Shown here: one piece after another, positions 11,066 to 24,000 of the stretch
Layout: every line of letters starts with the position of its first letter
Numbering within the stretch: the first letter of the stretch is position 1
Origin: Euglena gracilis
Taxonomy: Eukaryota; Euglenida; Euglenophyceae; Euglenales
DNA length: 64,000 nt
NCBI GenBank assembly: GCA_039621445.1
Contig: CP154956.1
Span: forward strand, 21,727,295-21,791,294
Direction: 5' to 3'
Position numbers and translations under genes: made by a program
The notes under the pieces: model-generated
Told to the model about the DNA's origin: nothing
The model's database searches: none
What the model saw: only the letters and a program-made list of their open reading frames with translations

Positions 11066-14000
11066 GCGACGCCTATTTCGGCCGAAAATGACAGAAAAAT
11101 TACATTTTGGGGGGCGCCCGTTGCCAAAGTGCTATTTTGCGCCTCCCGGGCGGTAATTGCTGCGTTTTACGCACGCCAGCCGCGGGCAAAATTAAGCTGT
11201 CCGCCCGCCGCCCTTCGCGACAGTAAGGTAAAGGATCGTCGATTTCTACCCGGGGCGGACCGCTCGTTTTTAGAGCGCCGGCGACGCCTATTTCGGCCGA
11301 AAATGACAGACAAATTACATTTTGGAGGGCGCCCGTTGCCAAAGTGCTATTTTGCGCCTCCCGGGCGGTAATTGCTGCGTTTTACGCACGCCCGCCGCGG
11401 GCAAAATTCGCCTGTCCGCCCGCCGCCCTTCGCGACAGTAAGGTAAAGGATCGCCGACCTCTACCCGGGGCGGACCGCTCATTTTTAGAGCGCCGGCGAG
11501 GCCCATTTCGGCCGAAAATGACCGAAAAATGACGTTGTGGTGGCGTCCGCTGCAAAGTGCTATTTTGCGCATTCTGGGCGATAATTGCAGCGTTTTACGC
11601 ACGCCCGCCGCGGGCAAAATTGCGCCTGTCCGCCCGCCGCCCTTCAAAACCGTCAGGTAAACGATCGCCGACCTCTACCCGGGGCGGAGCGCTCTCTTTT
11701 AGAGCGCCGGCGCGGCCGATTCCGGCCGAAAATGACCGAAAATGACGTTTTGGGGGCGTCCGTTGCCAAAGTGCTATTTTGCGCCTCCCCGGCGGTAATT
11801 GCAGCGTTTTGCGCACGCCCGCCGCGGGCACAATTGCGGCTGTCCGCCGGCCGCCCTTCGCAACAGTCAGGTCAAGGATCGCCGACCTCTACCCAGGGCG
11901 GAGCTCTCGTTTTAAAAAGTGCCAGTGCGGCCGATTTCGGCCGAAAATGACCGAAAAATGACGTTTTGGGGCGCGTCCGTTACCAAAGTGGTATTTTTGC
12001 GCCTTTCGGGCGGGAATTGCTGCGTTTTACGCACGCCTGCCGCGGGCAAAATTGCGCCTGTCCGCCCACCGCCCTTCGCGACAGTTAGGTAAAGGATCGC
12101 CGACCTCTACCTGGTGCAGAGCGCTCGTTTTTTAGAGCGCCGGCGCGGCCGATTTCGGCGGAGACTGACCGAAATATAACGGGGAGCGTCCGTTGCCAAA
12201 GTGCTGTTTTGCGCCTCCCGGGCGGTAATTGCTGCGTTTTACGCACGCCCGCCGCGGGCAAAATTGGGCCTGTCCGCCCGCCGCCCTTCAAAACCGTCAG
12301 GTAAAGGATCGCCGACCTCTACCCGGGGCGGAGCGCTCTCTTTTAGAGCGCCGGCGCGGCCGATTCTGGCCGAAAATGACCGAAAATGACGTTTTGGGGG
12401 CGTCCGTTGCCAAAGTGCTATTTTGCGCCTCCCCGGCGGTAATTTCAGCGTTTTGCGCACGCCCGCCGCGGGCACAATTGCGGCTGTCCGCCGGCCGCCC
12501 TTCGCAACAGTCAGGTAAAGGATCGCCGACCTCTACCCAGGGCGGACCGCTCGTTTTAAAAAGTGCCAGCGCGGCCGATTTTGGCCGAAAATGACCGAAA
12601 AATGACGTTTTGGGGCGCGTCCGTTACCAAAGTGGTATTTTTGCGCCTCCCGGGCGGGAATTGCTGCGTTTTACGCACGCCCGCCGCGGGCAAAATTGCG
12701 CCTGTCCGCCCACCGCCCTTCGCGACAGTTAGGTAAAGGATCGCCGACCTCTACCTGGTGCAGAGCGCTCGTTTTTTAGAGCGCCGGCGCGGCCGATTTC
12801 GGCGGAGACTGACCGAAATACAACGGGGAGCGTCCGTTGCCAAAGTGCTGTTTTGCGCCTCCCGGGCGGTAATTGCTGCGTTTTACGCACGCCCGCCGCG
12901 GGCAAAATTGGGCCTGTCCGCCCGCCGCCCTTCGACACAGTTAGGTAAAGGATCGCCGACCTTTACCCGGGGCGGAGCGCTCTCTTTTAGAGCGCCGGCG
13001 CGGCCGATTTCGGCGGACACTGACCGAAATATAACGGGGAGCGTCCGTTGCCAAAGTGCTATTTTTGCGCCTCCCGGGCGGTAATTGCTGCGTTTTACGC
13101 AAGCCCGCCGCGGGCGATATTGCGCCTGTCCGCCCGTCGCCCTTCGCAACAGTTAGCTAAAGGATCGCCGACCTCTTCCTGGTGCGGAGCGCTCGTTTTT
13201 TAGAGCGCCGGTGCGGCCGATTTCGGCGGAGACTGACCGAAATATAACGGGGAGCGTCCGTTGCCAAAGTGCTATTTTTGCGCCTCCCGGGCGGTAATTG
13301 CTGCATTTTACGCACGCCCGCCGCGGGCGATATTGCGCCTGTCCGCCCGTCGCCCTTCGCAACAGTTAGGTAAAGGATCGCCGACCTCTACTTGGTGTGG
13401 AGCGCTCGCTTTTTAGAGCGCCGGCGCGGCCGATTTCGGCCGAAAATGACCGAAAAATGACGTTTTGGGGGGCGTCCCTTGCCAAAGCGCTATTTTGCGC
13501 CTCCTGGGCGGTAATTGCTGCGTTTTAAGAGCTCCCGCCGCGGGCAAAAATGCGCCTGTCCGCCGGCCGCCCTTCAGGACAGTCAGGTAAACGATCGCCG
13601 ACCTGTACCCGGGGCGGACCGCTCTTTTTTAGAGCGTCGGCGAGGCCGATCTCGGCCGAAAATGACAGAAAAATGACGTTTTGGGGGGCGTCCGTTGCCA
13701 AAGTGCTGTTTTGCGCCTCCCGGGCGGTAATTGCTGTGTTTTACGCACGCCCGCCGCGGGCAAAATTGCGCCTGTCCGCCCGCCGCCCTTCGCGACCGTT
13801 AGGTAAAGGATCGCCGAACCCTACCTGGTGCGGATCGCTCGTTTTTTAGAGCGCCGGCGCGGCCGGTTTCGGCGGAGACTGACCGAAATGTAACGGGGAG
13901 CGTCCGTTGCCAAGGTGCTGTTTTGCGCCTCCCGGGCGGTAATTGCAGCGTTTTACGCACGCGCGCCGCGGGCGATATTGCGCCTGTCCGCCCGCAGCCC

Positions 14001-17000
14001 TTCGGAACAGTTAGGTAAAGGATCGCCGACCTCTACTTGGTGTGGAGCGCTCGCTTTTTAGAGCGCCGGCGCGGCCGATTTCGGCCGAAAATGACCGAAA
14101 AATGACGTTTTGGGGGGCGTCCGTTGCCAAAGTGCTATTTTGCGCCTCCCGCGCGGTAATTGCTGCGTTTTGCGCACGCCGGCCGCGGGCAAAATTGCGC
14201 CTGTCCGCCGGCCGCCCTTCGCAACAGTCAGGTAAAGGATCGCCGACCACTACCCGGGGCGGAGCGCTCTTTTTTAGAGCGCCGGCGAGGCCGATCTCGG
14301 CCGAAAATGACAGAAAAGTGACGTTTTGGGGGCGTCCGTTGCCAAAGTGCTGTTTTGCGCCTCCCGGGCGGTAATTGCTGCGTTTTACTCACGCCCGCCG
14401 CGGGCGATATTGCGCCTGTCCGCCCGCCGCCCTTCGCAACAGTTAGGTAAAGGATCGCCGACCTCTACCCGGTGCGGAGCGCTCGCTTTTTAGAGCGCCG
14501 GCGCGGCTGATTTCGGCCGAAAATGACCGAAAAATGACGTTTTGGGGGGCGTCCGTTGCCAAAGTGCTATTTTGCGCCTCCCGGGCGGTAATTGCTGCGT
14601 TTTACGCACGCCCGCCGCGGGCAAAATTGGGCCGGTCCGCCGGCCGCCCTTCGTCACAGTTAGGTAAAGGATCGCCGACCTCTACCCGGGGAGGAGCGCT
14701 CGTTTTTTAGAAAAACATGCAGCGGGAATGTTGGTTGCAAGAAAAGACCACATTTAGATGGGTGCATTCGACCATTCCGGGGGACGTTTACCAGGTCAGC
14801 CCATATTACCATGTAAAAATGGACCACATTGGGCCTTACTCCGCGTTACCGAATGGGTGTTCCAGGAGGCCTCCAAAGTCAGGGGACCGGTTGGTTTCAT
14901 GATTGTGGTGGTTTATTGGTGAGAAGAACATGCAGCTGAAATGCTGGTTGCAAGAAATGAGCACATTTAGATGAGTGCATTCGACGGTTCCGCGGGACAT
15001 TTACCAGGTCAGCCCAGGTTACCATATAAAATGGACCGAATTGGGCCTTACTTCGAGTAACCGAATGGGTTTTCCAGGAGGCCTCCAAAGATCAGGGGAC
15101 CCGTTGGTTTCATGATTGTCGTGGTTAATTGGTAGGAGCAACATGCAGCAGGAATGTTGGTTGCAAGAAATGACCACACTTAGAGGGGTGCATTCGACAA
15201 TTCCGGGGGACATTTGCCAGGTCAGCCCAGGTTACCACGTAAAAATGGACCAAACTGGGCCGTACTCCGAGTAACCGAATGGGTGTTCCAGGAGGCCTCC
15301 AAAGTCAGGGGACCCGTTGGATTCATGATTGTCGTGGTTTAATGGTAAGAAAAACAAGCAGCGGGAATGTTGGTTGCAAGAAATGCGCACATTTAGATGG
15401 GTGCATTCGACCATTCCGGCGGACGTTTACCATGTCAGCCCAGGTTACCATGTAAAAATGAACCGAATTGGGCCTTACTCCGAGTAACCGAATGGGTGTT
15501 CCAGGAGGCCTCCAAAGTCAGGGGACCCGTTGGATTCATGATTGTCGTGGTTTAATGGTAAGAAAAACAAGCAGCGGGAATGTTGGTTGCAAGAAATGCG
15601 CACATTTAGACGGGTGCCTTCGACCATTCCGGGGGACATTTACCAGGTCAGCCCAGGTTACCATGTAAAAATGGACCAAAATGGGCCTTACTCCGAGTAA
15701 CCGAATGGGTGTTCCAGTGGCGACGCCTATTTCGGCCGAAAATGACAGAAAAATTACATTTTGGGGGGCGCCCGTTGCCAAAGTGCTATTTTGCGCCTCC
15801 CGGGCGGTAATTGCTGCGTTTTACGCACGCCAGCCGCGGGCAAAATTAAGCTGTCCGCCCGCCGCCCTTCGCGACAGTAAGGTAAAGGATCGTCGATTTC
15901 TACCCGGGGCGGACCGCTCGTTTTTAGAGCGCCGGCGACGCCTATTTCGGCCGAAAATGACAGACAAATTACATTTTGGAGGGCGCCCGTTGCCAAAGTG
16001 CTATTTTGCGCCTCCCGGGCGGTAATTGCTGCGTTTTACGCACGCCCGCCGCGGGCAAAATTCGCCTGTCCGCCCGCCGCCCTTCGCGACAGTAAGGTAA
16101 AGGATCGCCGACCTCTACCCGGGGCGGACCGCTCGTTTTTAGAGCGCCGGCGAGGCCCATTTCGGCCGAAAATGACCGAAAAATGACGTTGTGGTGGCGT
16201 CCGCTGCAAAGTGCTATTTTGCGCATTCTGGGCGATAATTGCAGCGTTTTACGCACGCCCGCCGCGGGCAAAATTGCGCCTGTCCGCCCGCCGCCCTTCA
16301 AAACCGTCAGGTAAACGATCGCCGACCTCTACCCGGGGCGGAGCGCTCTCTTTTAGAGCGCCGGCGCGGCCGATTCCGGCCGAAAATGACCGAAAATGAC
16401 GTTTTGGGGGCGTCCGTTGCCAAAGTGCTATTTTGCGCCTCCCCGGCGGTAATTGCAGCGTTTTGCGCACGCCCGCCGCGGGCACAATTGCGGCTGTCCG
16501 CCGGCCGCCCTTCGCAACAGTCAGGTAAAGGATCGCCGACCTCTACCCAGGGCGGAGCTCTCGTTTTAAAAAGTGCCAGTGCGGCCGATTTCGGCCGAAA
16601 ATGACCGAAAAATGACGTTTTGGGGCGCGTCCGTTACCAAAGTGGTATTTTTGCGCCTTTCGGGCGGGAATTGCTGCGTTTTACGCACGCCTGCCGCGGG
16701 CAAAATTGCGCCTGTCCGCCCACCGCCCTTCGCGACAGTTAGGTAAAGGATCGCCGACCTCTACCTGGTGCAGAGCGCTCGTTTTTTAGAGCGCCGGCGC
16801 GGCCGATTTCGGCGGAGACTGACCGAAATATAACGGGGAGCGTCCGTTGCCAAAGTGCTGTTTTGCGCCTCCCGGGCGGTAATTGCTGCGTTTTACGCAC
16901 GCCCGCCGCGGGCAAAATCGGGCCTGTCCGCCCGCCGCCCTTCAAAACCGTCAGGTAAAGGATCGCCGACCTCTACCTGGTGCAGAGCGCTCGTTTTTTA

Positions 17001-19364
17001 GAGCGCCGGCGCGGCCGATTCTGGCCGAAAATGACCGAAAATGACGTTTTGGGGGCGTCCGTTGCCAAAGTGCTATTTTGCGCCTCCCCGGCGGTAATTT
17101 CAGCGTTTTGCGCACGCCCGCCGCGGGCACAATTGCGGCTGTCCGCCGGCCGCCCTTCGCAACAGTCAGGTAAAGGATCGCCGACCTCTACCCAGGGCGG
17201 ACCGCTCGTTTTAAAAAGTGCCAGCGCGGCCGATTTTGGCCGAAAATGACCGAAAAATGACGTTTTGGGGCGCGTCCGTTACCAAAGTGGTATTTTTGCG
17301 CCTCCCGGGCGGGAATTGCTGCGTTTTACGCACGCCCGCCGCGGGCAAAATTGCGCCTGTCCGCCCACCGCCCTTCGCGACAGTTAGGTAAAGGATCGCC
17401 GACCTCTACCTGGTGCAGAGCGCTCGTTTTTTAGAGCGCCGGCGCGGCCGATTTCGGCGGAGACTGACCGAAATATAACGGGGAGCGTCCGTTGCCAAAG
17501 TGCTGTTTTGCGCCTCCCGGGCGGTAATTGCTGCGTTTTACGCACGCCCGCCGCGGGCAAAATTGGGCCTGTCCGCCCGCCGCCCTTCGACACAGTTAGG
17601 TAAAGGATCGCCGACCTTTACCCGGGGCGGAGCGCTCTCTTTTAGAGCGCCGGCGCGGCCGATTTCGGCGGACACTGACCGAAATATAACGGGGAGCGTC
17701 CGTTGCCAAAGTGCTATTTTTGCGCCTCCCGGGCGGTAATTGCTGCGTTTTACGCAAGCCCGCCGCGGGCGATATTGCGCCTGTTCGCCCGTCGCCCTTC
17801 GCAACAGTTAGCTAAAGGATCGCCGACCTCTTCCTGGTGCGGAGCGCTCGTTTTTTAGAGCGCCGGTGCGGCCGATTTCGGCGGAGACTGACCGAAATAT
17901 AACGGGGAGCGTCCGTTGCCAAAGTGCTATTTTTGCGCCTCCCGGGCGGTAATTGCTGCATTTTACGCACGCCCGCCGCGGGCGATATTGCGCCTGTCCG
18001 CCCGTCGCCCTTCGCAACAGTTAGGTAAAGGATCGCCGACCTCTACCTGGTGCGGAGCGCTCGTTTTTTAGAGCGCCGGCGCGGCCGATTTCGGCCGAAA
18101 ACGACCGAAAAATGACGTTTTGGGGGGCGTCCGTTGCCAAAGCGCTATTTTGCGCCTCCTGGGCGGTAATTGCTGCGTTTTAAGAGCTCCCGCCGCGGGC
18201 AAAAATGCGCCTGTCCGCCGGCCGCCCTTCAGGACAGTCAGGTAAACGATCGCCGACCTGTACCCGGGGCGGACCGCTCTTTTTTAGAGCGTCGGCGAGG
18301 CCGATCTCGGCCGAAAATGACAGAAAAATGACGTTTTGGGGGGCGTCCGTTGCCAAAGTGCTGTTTTGCGCCTCCCGGGCGGTAATTGCTGTGTTTTACG
18401 CACGCCCGCCGCGGGCAAATTTGCGCCTGTCCGCCCGCCGCCCTTCGCGACCGTTAGGTAAAGGATCGCCGAACCCTACCTGGTGCGGAGCGCTCGTTTT
18501 TTAGAGCGCCGGCGCGGCCGGTTTCGGCGGAGACTGACCGAAATGTAACGGGGAGCGTCCGTTGCCAAGGTGCTGTTTTGCGCCTCCCGGGCGGTAATTG
18601 CAGCGTTTTACGCACGCGCGCCGCGGGCGATATTGCGCCTGTCCGCCCGCAGCCCTTCGGAACAGTTAGGTAAAGGATCGCCGACCTCTACTTGGTGTGG
18701 AGCGCTCGCTTTTTAGAGCGCCGGCGCGGCCGATTTCGGCCGAAAATGACCGAAAAATGACGTTTTGGGGGGCGTCCGTTGCCAAAGTGCTATTTTGCGC
18801 CTCCCGCGCGGTAATTGCTGCGTTTTGCGCACGCCGGCCGCGGGCAAAATTGCGCCTGTCCGCCGGCCGCCCTTCGCAACAGTCAGGTAAAGGATCGCCG
18901 ACCACTACCCGTGGCGGAGCGCTCTTTTTTAGAGCGCCGGCGAGGCCGATCTCGGCCGAAAATGACAGAAAAGTGACGTTTTGGGGGCGTCCGTTGCCAA
19001 AGTGCTGTTTTGCGCCTCCCGGGCGGTAATTGCTGCGTTTTACTCACGCCCGCCGCGGGCGATATTGCGCCTGTCCGCCCGCCGCCCTTCGCAACAGTTA
19101 GGTAAAGGATCGCCGACCTCTACCCGGTGCGGAGCGCTCGCTTTTTAGAGCGCCGGCGCGGCTGATTTCGGCCGAAAATGACCGAAAAATGACGTTTTGG
19201 GGGGCGTCCGTTGCCAAAGTGCTATTTTGCGCCTCCCGGGCGGTAATTGCTGCGTTTTACGCACGCCCGCCGCGGGAAAAATTGGGCCTGTCCGCCGGCC
19301 GCCCTTCGTCACAGTTAGGTAAAGGATCGCCGACCTCTACCCGGGGCGGAGCGCTCGTTTTTTA
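10055..19364 (+). repeat. 4.65-kb tandem segmental duplication (two copies)
   Basis: Copy 1 spans 10055-14709 and copy 2 spans 14710-19364. Both contain the same A monomers, the same A-to-B junction and the same succession of B monomers. The offset is 4654 bp at the left and 4655 bp after about 12.3 kb. Copies are nearly identical. The breakpoint joins 'ttttag' of B to 'taag' of A at the shared 'agaaaaa', which fits an illegitimate or microhomology-driven event. One patch (12305-12350 against 16960-17003) differs by a cluster of changes and the single-base offset, as after gene conversion. Confidence 0.9.
14710..15717 (+). repeat. Second block of satellite A inside satellite B
   Basis: The sequence switches from a B monomer to the middle of an A monomer at 14710, at the shared string 'agaaaaa', and returns to B at about 15718 through the same A-to-B junction seen at 11065. 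It is the A part of the right-hand copy of a 4.65-kb tandem duplication and so is not an independent array. Confidence 0.92.
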
Positions 19365-21059
19365 GAGCGCCGGCGCGGCCGATTTCGGCGGACACTGACC
19401 AAAATATAACGGGGAGCGTCCGTTGCCAAAGTGCTTTTTTTGCGCCTCCCGGGCGGTAATTGCTGCGTTTTACGCACGCCCGCCGCGGGCGATATTGCGC
19501 CTGTCTGCCCGCCGCCCTTTGCAACAGTCAGGTAAACGATCGACCACCTGTACCCGGGGCGGACCGCTCTTTTTTAGATCGCCGGCGAGGCCAATTTCGG
19601 CCGAAAATGACCGAAAAATGACGTTTTGGGGGGCGTCCGTTGCCAAAGTGCTATTTTTGCGCCTCCCGGGCGGTAATTGCTGCGTTTTACGCACGCCCGC
19701 CGCGGGCGATATTGCGCCTGTCCGCCCGTCGCCCTTCGCAACAGTTAGTTAAATGATCGCCGACCTCTACCTGGTGCGGAGCGCTCTTTTTTTAGAGCGC
19801 CGGCGCGGCCGATTTCGGCCGAAAATGACCGAAAATTGACTTTTTGGGGGGCGTCCGTTGCCAAAGCGGTATTTTGCGCCTCCTGGGCGGTAATTGCTGC
19901 GTTTTAAGAGCGCCCGCCGCGGGCAAAAATGCGCCTGTCCGCCGGCCGCCCTTCACAACAGTCAGGTAAACCATCGCCGACCTGTACCCGGGGCGGACCG
20001 CTCTTTTTTACAGCGCCGCGAGGCCGATCTCGGCCGAAAATGACAGAAAAATGACGTTTTGGGGGGCGATCGTTGCCAAAGTGCTGTTTTGCGCCTCCCG
20101 GGCGGTAATTGCAGCGTTTTACGCACGCCCGCCGCGGGGGAAATTGCGCCTGTCCGCCCGCCGCCCTTCGCGACCGTTAGGTAAAGGATCGCCGACCTCT
20201 ACCTGGTGCGGAGCGCTCGTTTTTTAGAGCGCCGGCGCGGCCGATTTCGGCGGAGACTGACCGAAATGTAACAGGGAGCGTCCGTTGCCAAAGTGCTGTT
20301 TTGCGCCTCCCGGGCGGTAATTGCTGCGTTTTACGCACGCCCGCCGCGGGCGATATTGCGCCTGTCCGCCCGCCGCCCTTCGCAACAGTTAGGTAAAGGA
20401 TCGCCGACCTCTACCCGGTGCGGAGCGCTCGCTTTTTAGAGCGCCGGCGCGGCCGATTTCGGCCGAAAATGACCGAAAAATGACGTTTTGGGGGGCGTCC
20501 GTTGCCAAAGCGCTATTTTGCGCCTCCCGGGCGGTAATTGCTGCGTTTTGCGCAAGCCTGCCCGCCGCGTGCGAAATTGCGCCAGTCCGCACGCCGCCCT
20601 TTGCAACAGCTAGGTGAAGGATCGCCGACCTCTACCCGGGCGGAGCGCTCTTTTTTAGAGCGCGGGCGAGGCCGATTTCGGCCGAAAATGACCGAAAAAT
20701 GACATTTTGGGGGACGTCCGTTTCCAAAGTGCTATTTTGCGCCTCCCGGCCGGTAATTGCTGTGTTTTACGCACGCCGGCCGCGGTCAGAACTGCGCCTG
20801 TCCGCCCGCCGCCCTTCACAACAGTCAGGTAAACGATCGCCGACCTGTACCCGTGGCGGCCTGCTCTTTTTTAGAGCGCCGGCGCGGCCGATTTCGGCCG
20901 AAAATGACCGAAAAATGACGCTTTGGGGCGCGTCCGTTGCCAGAGTGCTATTTTTGCGCCTCCCGGGCGGTAATTGCTGCGTTTTACGCACGCCGGCCGC
21001 GGGCAAAATTGCGCCTGTCCGCCGGCCGCCCTTCGCAACAGTCAGGTAAAGGATCGCCG

Positions 21060-24000
21060 ACCTCTACCCGGGCGGAGCGCTCGTTTTTAGAGCGCCGGTG
21101 CGGCCGATTTCGGCCGAAAATGACCGAAAAATGACGTTTTGGGGAGTCTGTTGCCAAAGTGTCACTTTGCGCCTCCCGGGCGGTAATTGCAGTGTTTTAC
21201 GAGCGCCCGCCGCGGGCAAAATTGCGCCTGTCCGCCGGCCGCCCTTCGCAACGGTCAGGTAAAGGATAGCCGACCTCTGCCCGGGGAGGACCGGTCGTTT
21301 TTAGAGCGCCGGCGAGGCCGATTTCGGCCGAAAATGACCGAAAAATGACGTTTTGGGGGGCGTCCGTTGTCAAAGTGCCATTTAGCGCCTCCCAGGCGGT
21401 AATTGTTGTGTTTTACGCATGCCCGCCGCGGCAAAATTGCGCCTGTACGCCGGCCGCCCTTCACAACAATCAGGTAAAGGATCGCCTACCTCTACCCGGG
21501 GCGGCCCGCTCTTTTTTAGAGTGCCGGCGCGGCCGATTTCGTCCGAAAATGACCGAAAAATAACGTTTTCGGGGGCGTCCGTTGCCAAAGTGCTATTTTG
21601 CGCCTCCCGGGCGGTAATTGCTGCGTTTACGCACGCCCGCCGCGGCAAAATTGCGCCTGTACGCCGGCCGCCCTTCACAACAGTCAGGTAAAGGATCGCC
21701 AACCTCTACCCGGGGCGGAGCGCTCGTTTTTAGAGCGCCGGCGCGGCCGATTTCGGCCGAAAATGACCCAAAAGTGACGTTTTGGGGGGCGTCCGTTGTC
21801 AAAGTGCTATTTTGCGCCTCCCGGGCGGTAATTGCTGCGTTTTACGCACGCCCGCCGCGGGCAAAATTGCGCCTGTCCGCCCGCCGCCCTTCGCAACCGT
21901 TAGGTAAAGGATCGCCGACCTCTACCCGAGGCTAAGCGTTCGTTTTAAAAAGCACCGGCGCGGCCGATATCGGCCGAAAACGACCAAAAAATGACGTTTT
22001 GGGGGGCGTCCGTTGTCAAAGTGCTATTTTGCGCCTCCCGGGCGGTAATTGCTGCGTTTTACGCACGCCCGCCGCGGGCAAAATTGCGCCTGTCCGCCGG
22101 CCGCCCTTCGCGACAGTTAGGTAAAGGATCGCCCACCTCTACCCGGGCGGAGCGCTCGTTTTTAGAGCGCCGGTGCGGCCGATTTCGGCCGAAAATGACC
22201 GAAAAATGACGTTTTGGGGAGTCTGTTGCCAAAGTGTCACTTTGCGCCTCCCGGGCGGTAATTGCAGTGTTTTACGAGCGCCCGCCGCGGGCAAAATTGC
22301 GCCTGTCCGCCGGCCGCCCTTCGCAACGGTCAGGTAAAGGATAGCCGACCTCTGCCCGGGGAGGACCGGTCGTTTTTAGAGCGCCGGCGAGGCCGATTTC
22401 GGCCGAAAATGACCGAAAAATGACGTTTTGGGGGGCGTCCGTTGTCAAAGTGCCATTTAGCGCCTCCCAGGCGGTAATTGTTGTGTTTTACGCATGCCCG
22501 CCGCGGCAAAATTGCGCCTGTACGCCGGCCGCCCTTCACAACAATCAGGTAAAGGATCGCCTACCTCTACCCGGGGCGGCCCGCTCTTTTTTAGAGTGCC
22601 GGCGCGGCCGATTTCGTCCGAAAATGACCGAAAAATAACGTTTTCGGGGGCGTCCGTTGCCAAAGTGCTATTTTGCGCCTCCCGGGCGGTAATTGCTGCG
22701 TTTACGCACGCCCGCCGCGGCAAAATTGCGCCTGTACGCCGGCCGCCCTTCACAACAGTCAGGTAAAGGATCGCCAACCTCTACCCGGGGCGGAGCGCTC
22801 GTTTTTAGAGCGCCGGCGCGGCCGATTTCGGCCGAAAATGACCCAAAAGTGACGTTTTGGGGGGCGTCCGTTGTCAAAGTGCTATTTTGCGCCTCCCGGG
22901 CGGTAATTGCTGCGTTTTACGCACGCCCGCCGCGGGCAAAATTGCGCCTGTCCGCCGGCCGCCCTTCGTGACATTCAGGTAAAGGATCGCCGGCCTCTAC
23001 CCGGGGCGGAGCGCTCGTTTTTTAGAGCGCCGGCGCGGCCGATTTCGGCCGAAAATGACCGAAAAATGACGTTTTGGGGGGCGTCCGTTGCCAAAGTGCT
23101 ATTTTGCGCCTCCCGGGCGGTAATTGCTGCGTTTTACGCACGCCCGCCGCGGGCAAAATTGCGCCTGTCCGCCCGCCGCCCTTCGCAACCGTTAGGTAAA
23201 GGATCGCCGACCTCTACCCGAGGCTAAGCGTTCGTTTTAAAAAGCACCGGCGCGGCCGATATCGGCCGAAAACGACCAAAAAATGACGTTTTGGGGGGCG
23301 TCCGTTGTCAAAGTGCTATTTTGCGCCTCCCGGGCGGTAATTGCTGCGTTTTACGCACGCCCGCCGCGGGCAAAATTGCGCCTGTCCGCCGGCCGCCTTT
23401 CGCAACAGTTAGGTAAAGGATCGCCAACCTCTACCCGGGGCGTAGCACTCGTTTTTTAGAGCGCCGGCGCGGCCGATTTCGGCCGAAAATGACCGAAAAA
23501 TGACGTTTTGGGGGGCGTCCGTTGCCAAAGTGCTATTTTGCGCCTCCCGGGCGGTAATTGCTGCGTTTTACGCACGCCCGCCGCGGCAAAATTGCACCTG
23601 TCCGCCCGCCGCCCTTTGCAACAGTCAGGTAAAGGATGGCCTACCTCTACCCGGGGCGGCACGCTCGTTTTTAGAGCACCAGCGCGGCCAATTTCGGCCG
23701 AAAATGACCGAAAAATGGCGCTTTGGGGGGCGTCCGTTGTCAAAGTGCTATTTTGCGCCTCCCGGGCGGTAATTGCTGCGTTTTACGCACGCCCGCCGCG
23801 GGCAAAATTGCGCCTGTCCGCCGGCCGCCCTTCGCAACCGTTAGGTAAAGGATCGCCAACCTCTACCCGGGGCGGAGCGCTCGTTTTAAAAAGCGCCAGC
23901 GCGTCCGATTTCGGCCGAAAATGACAGAAAAATGACGTTTTGGGGGCGTCCGTTGCCAAAGTGCTATTTTGCGCCTCCCGGGCAGTAATTGCTCCGTTTT

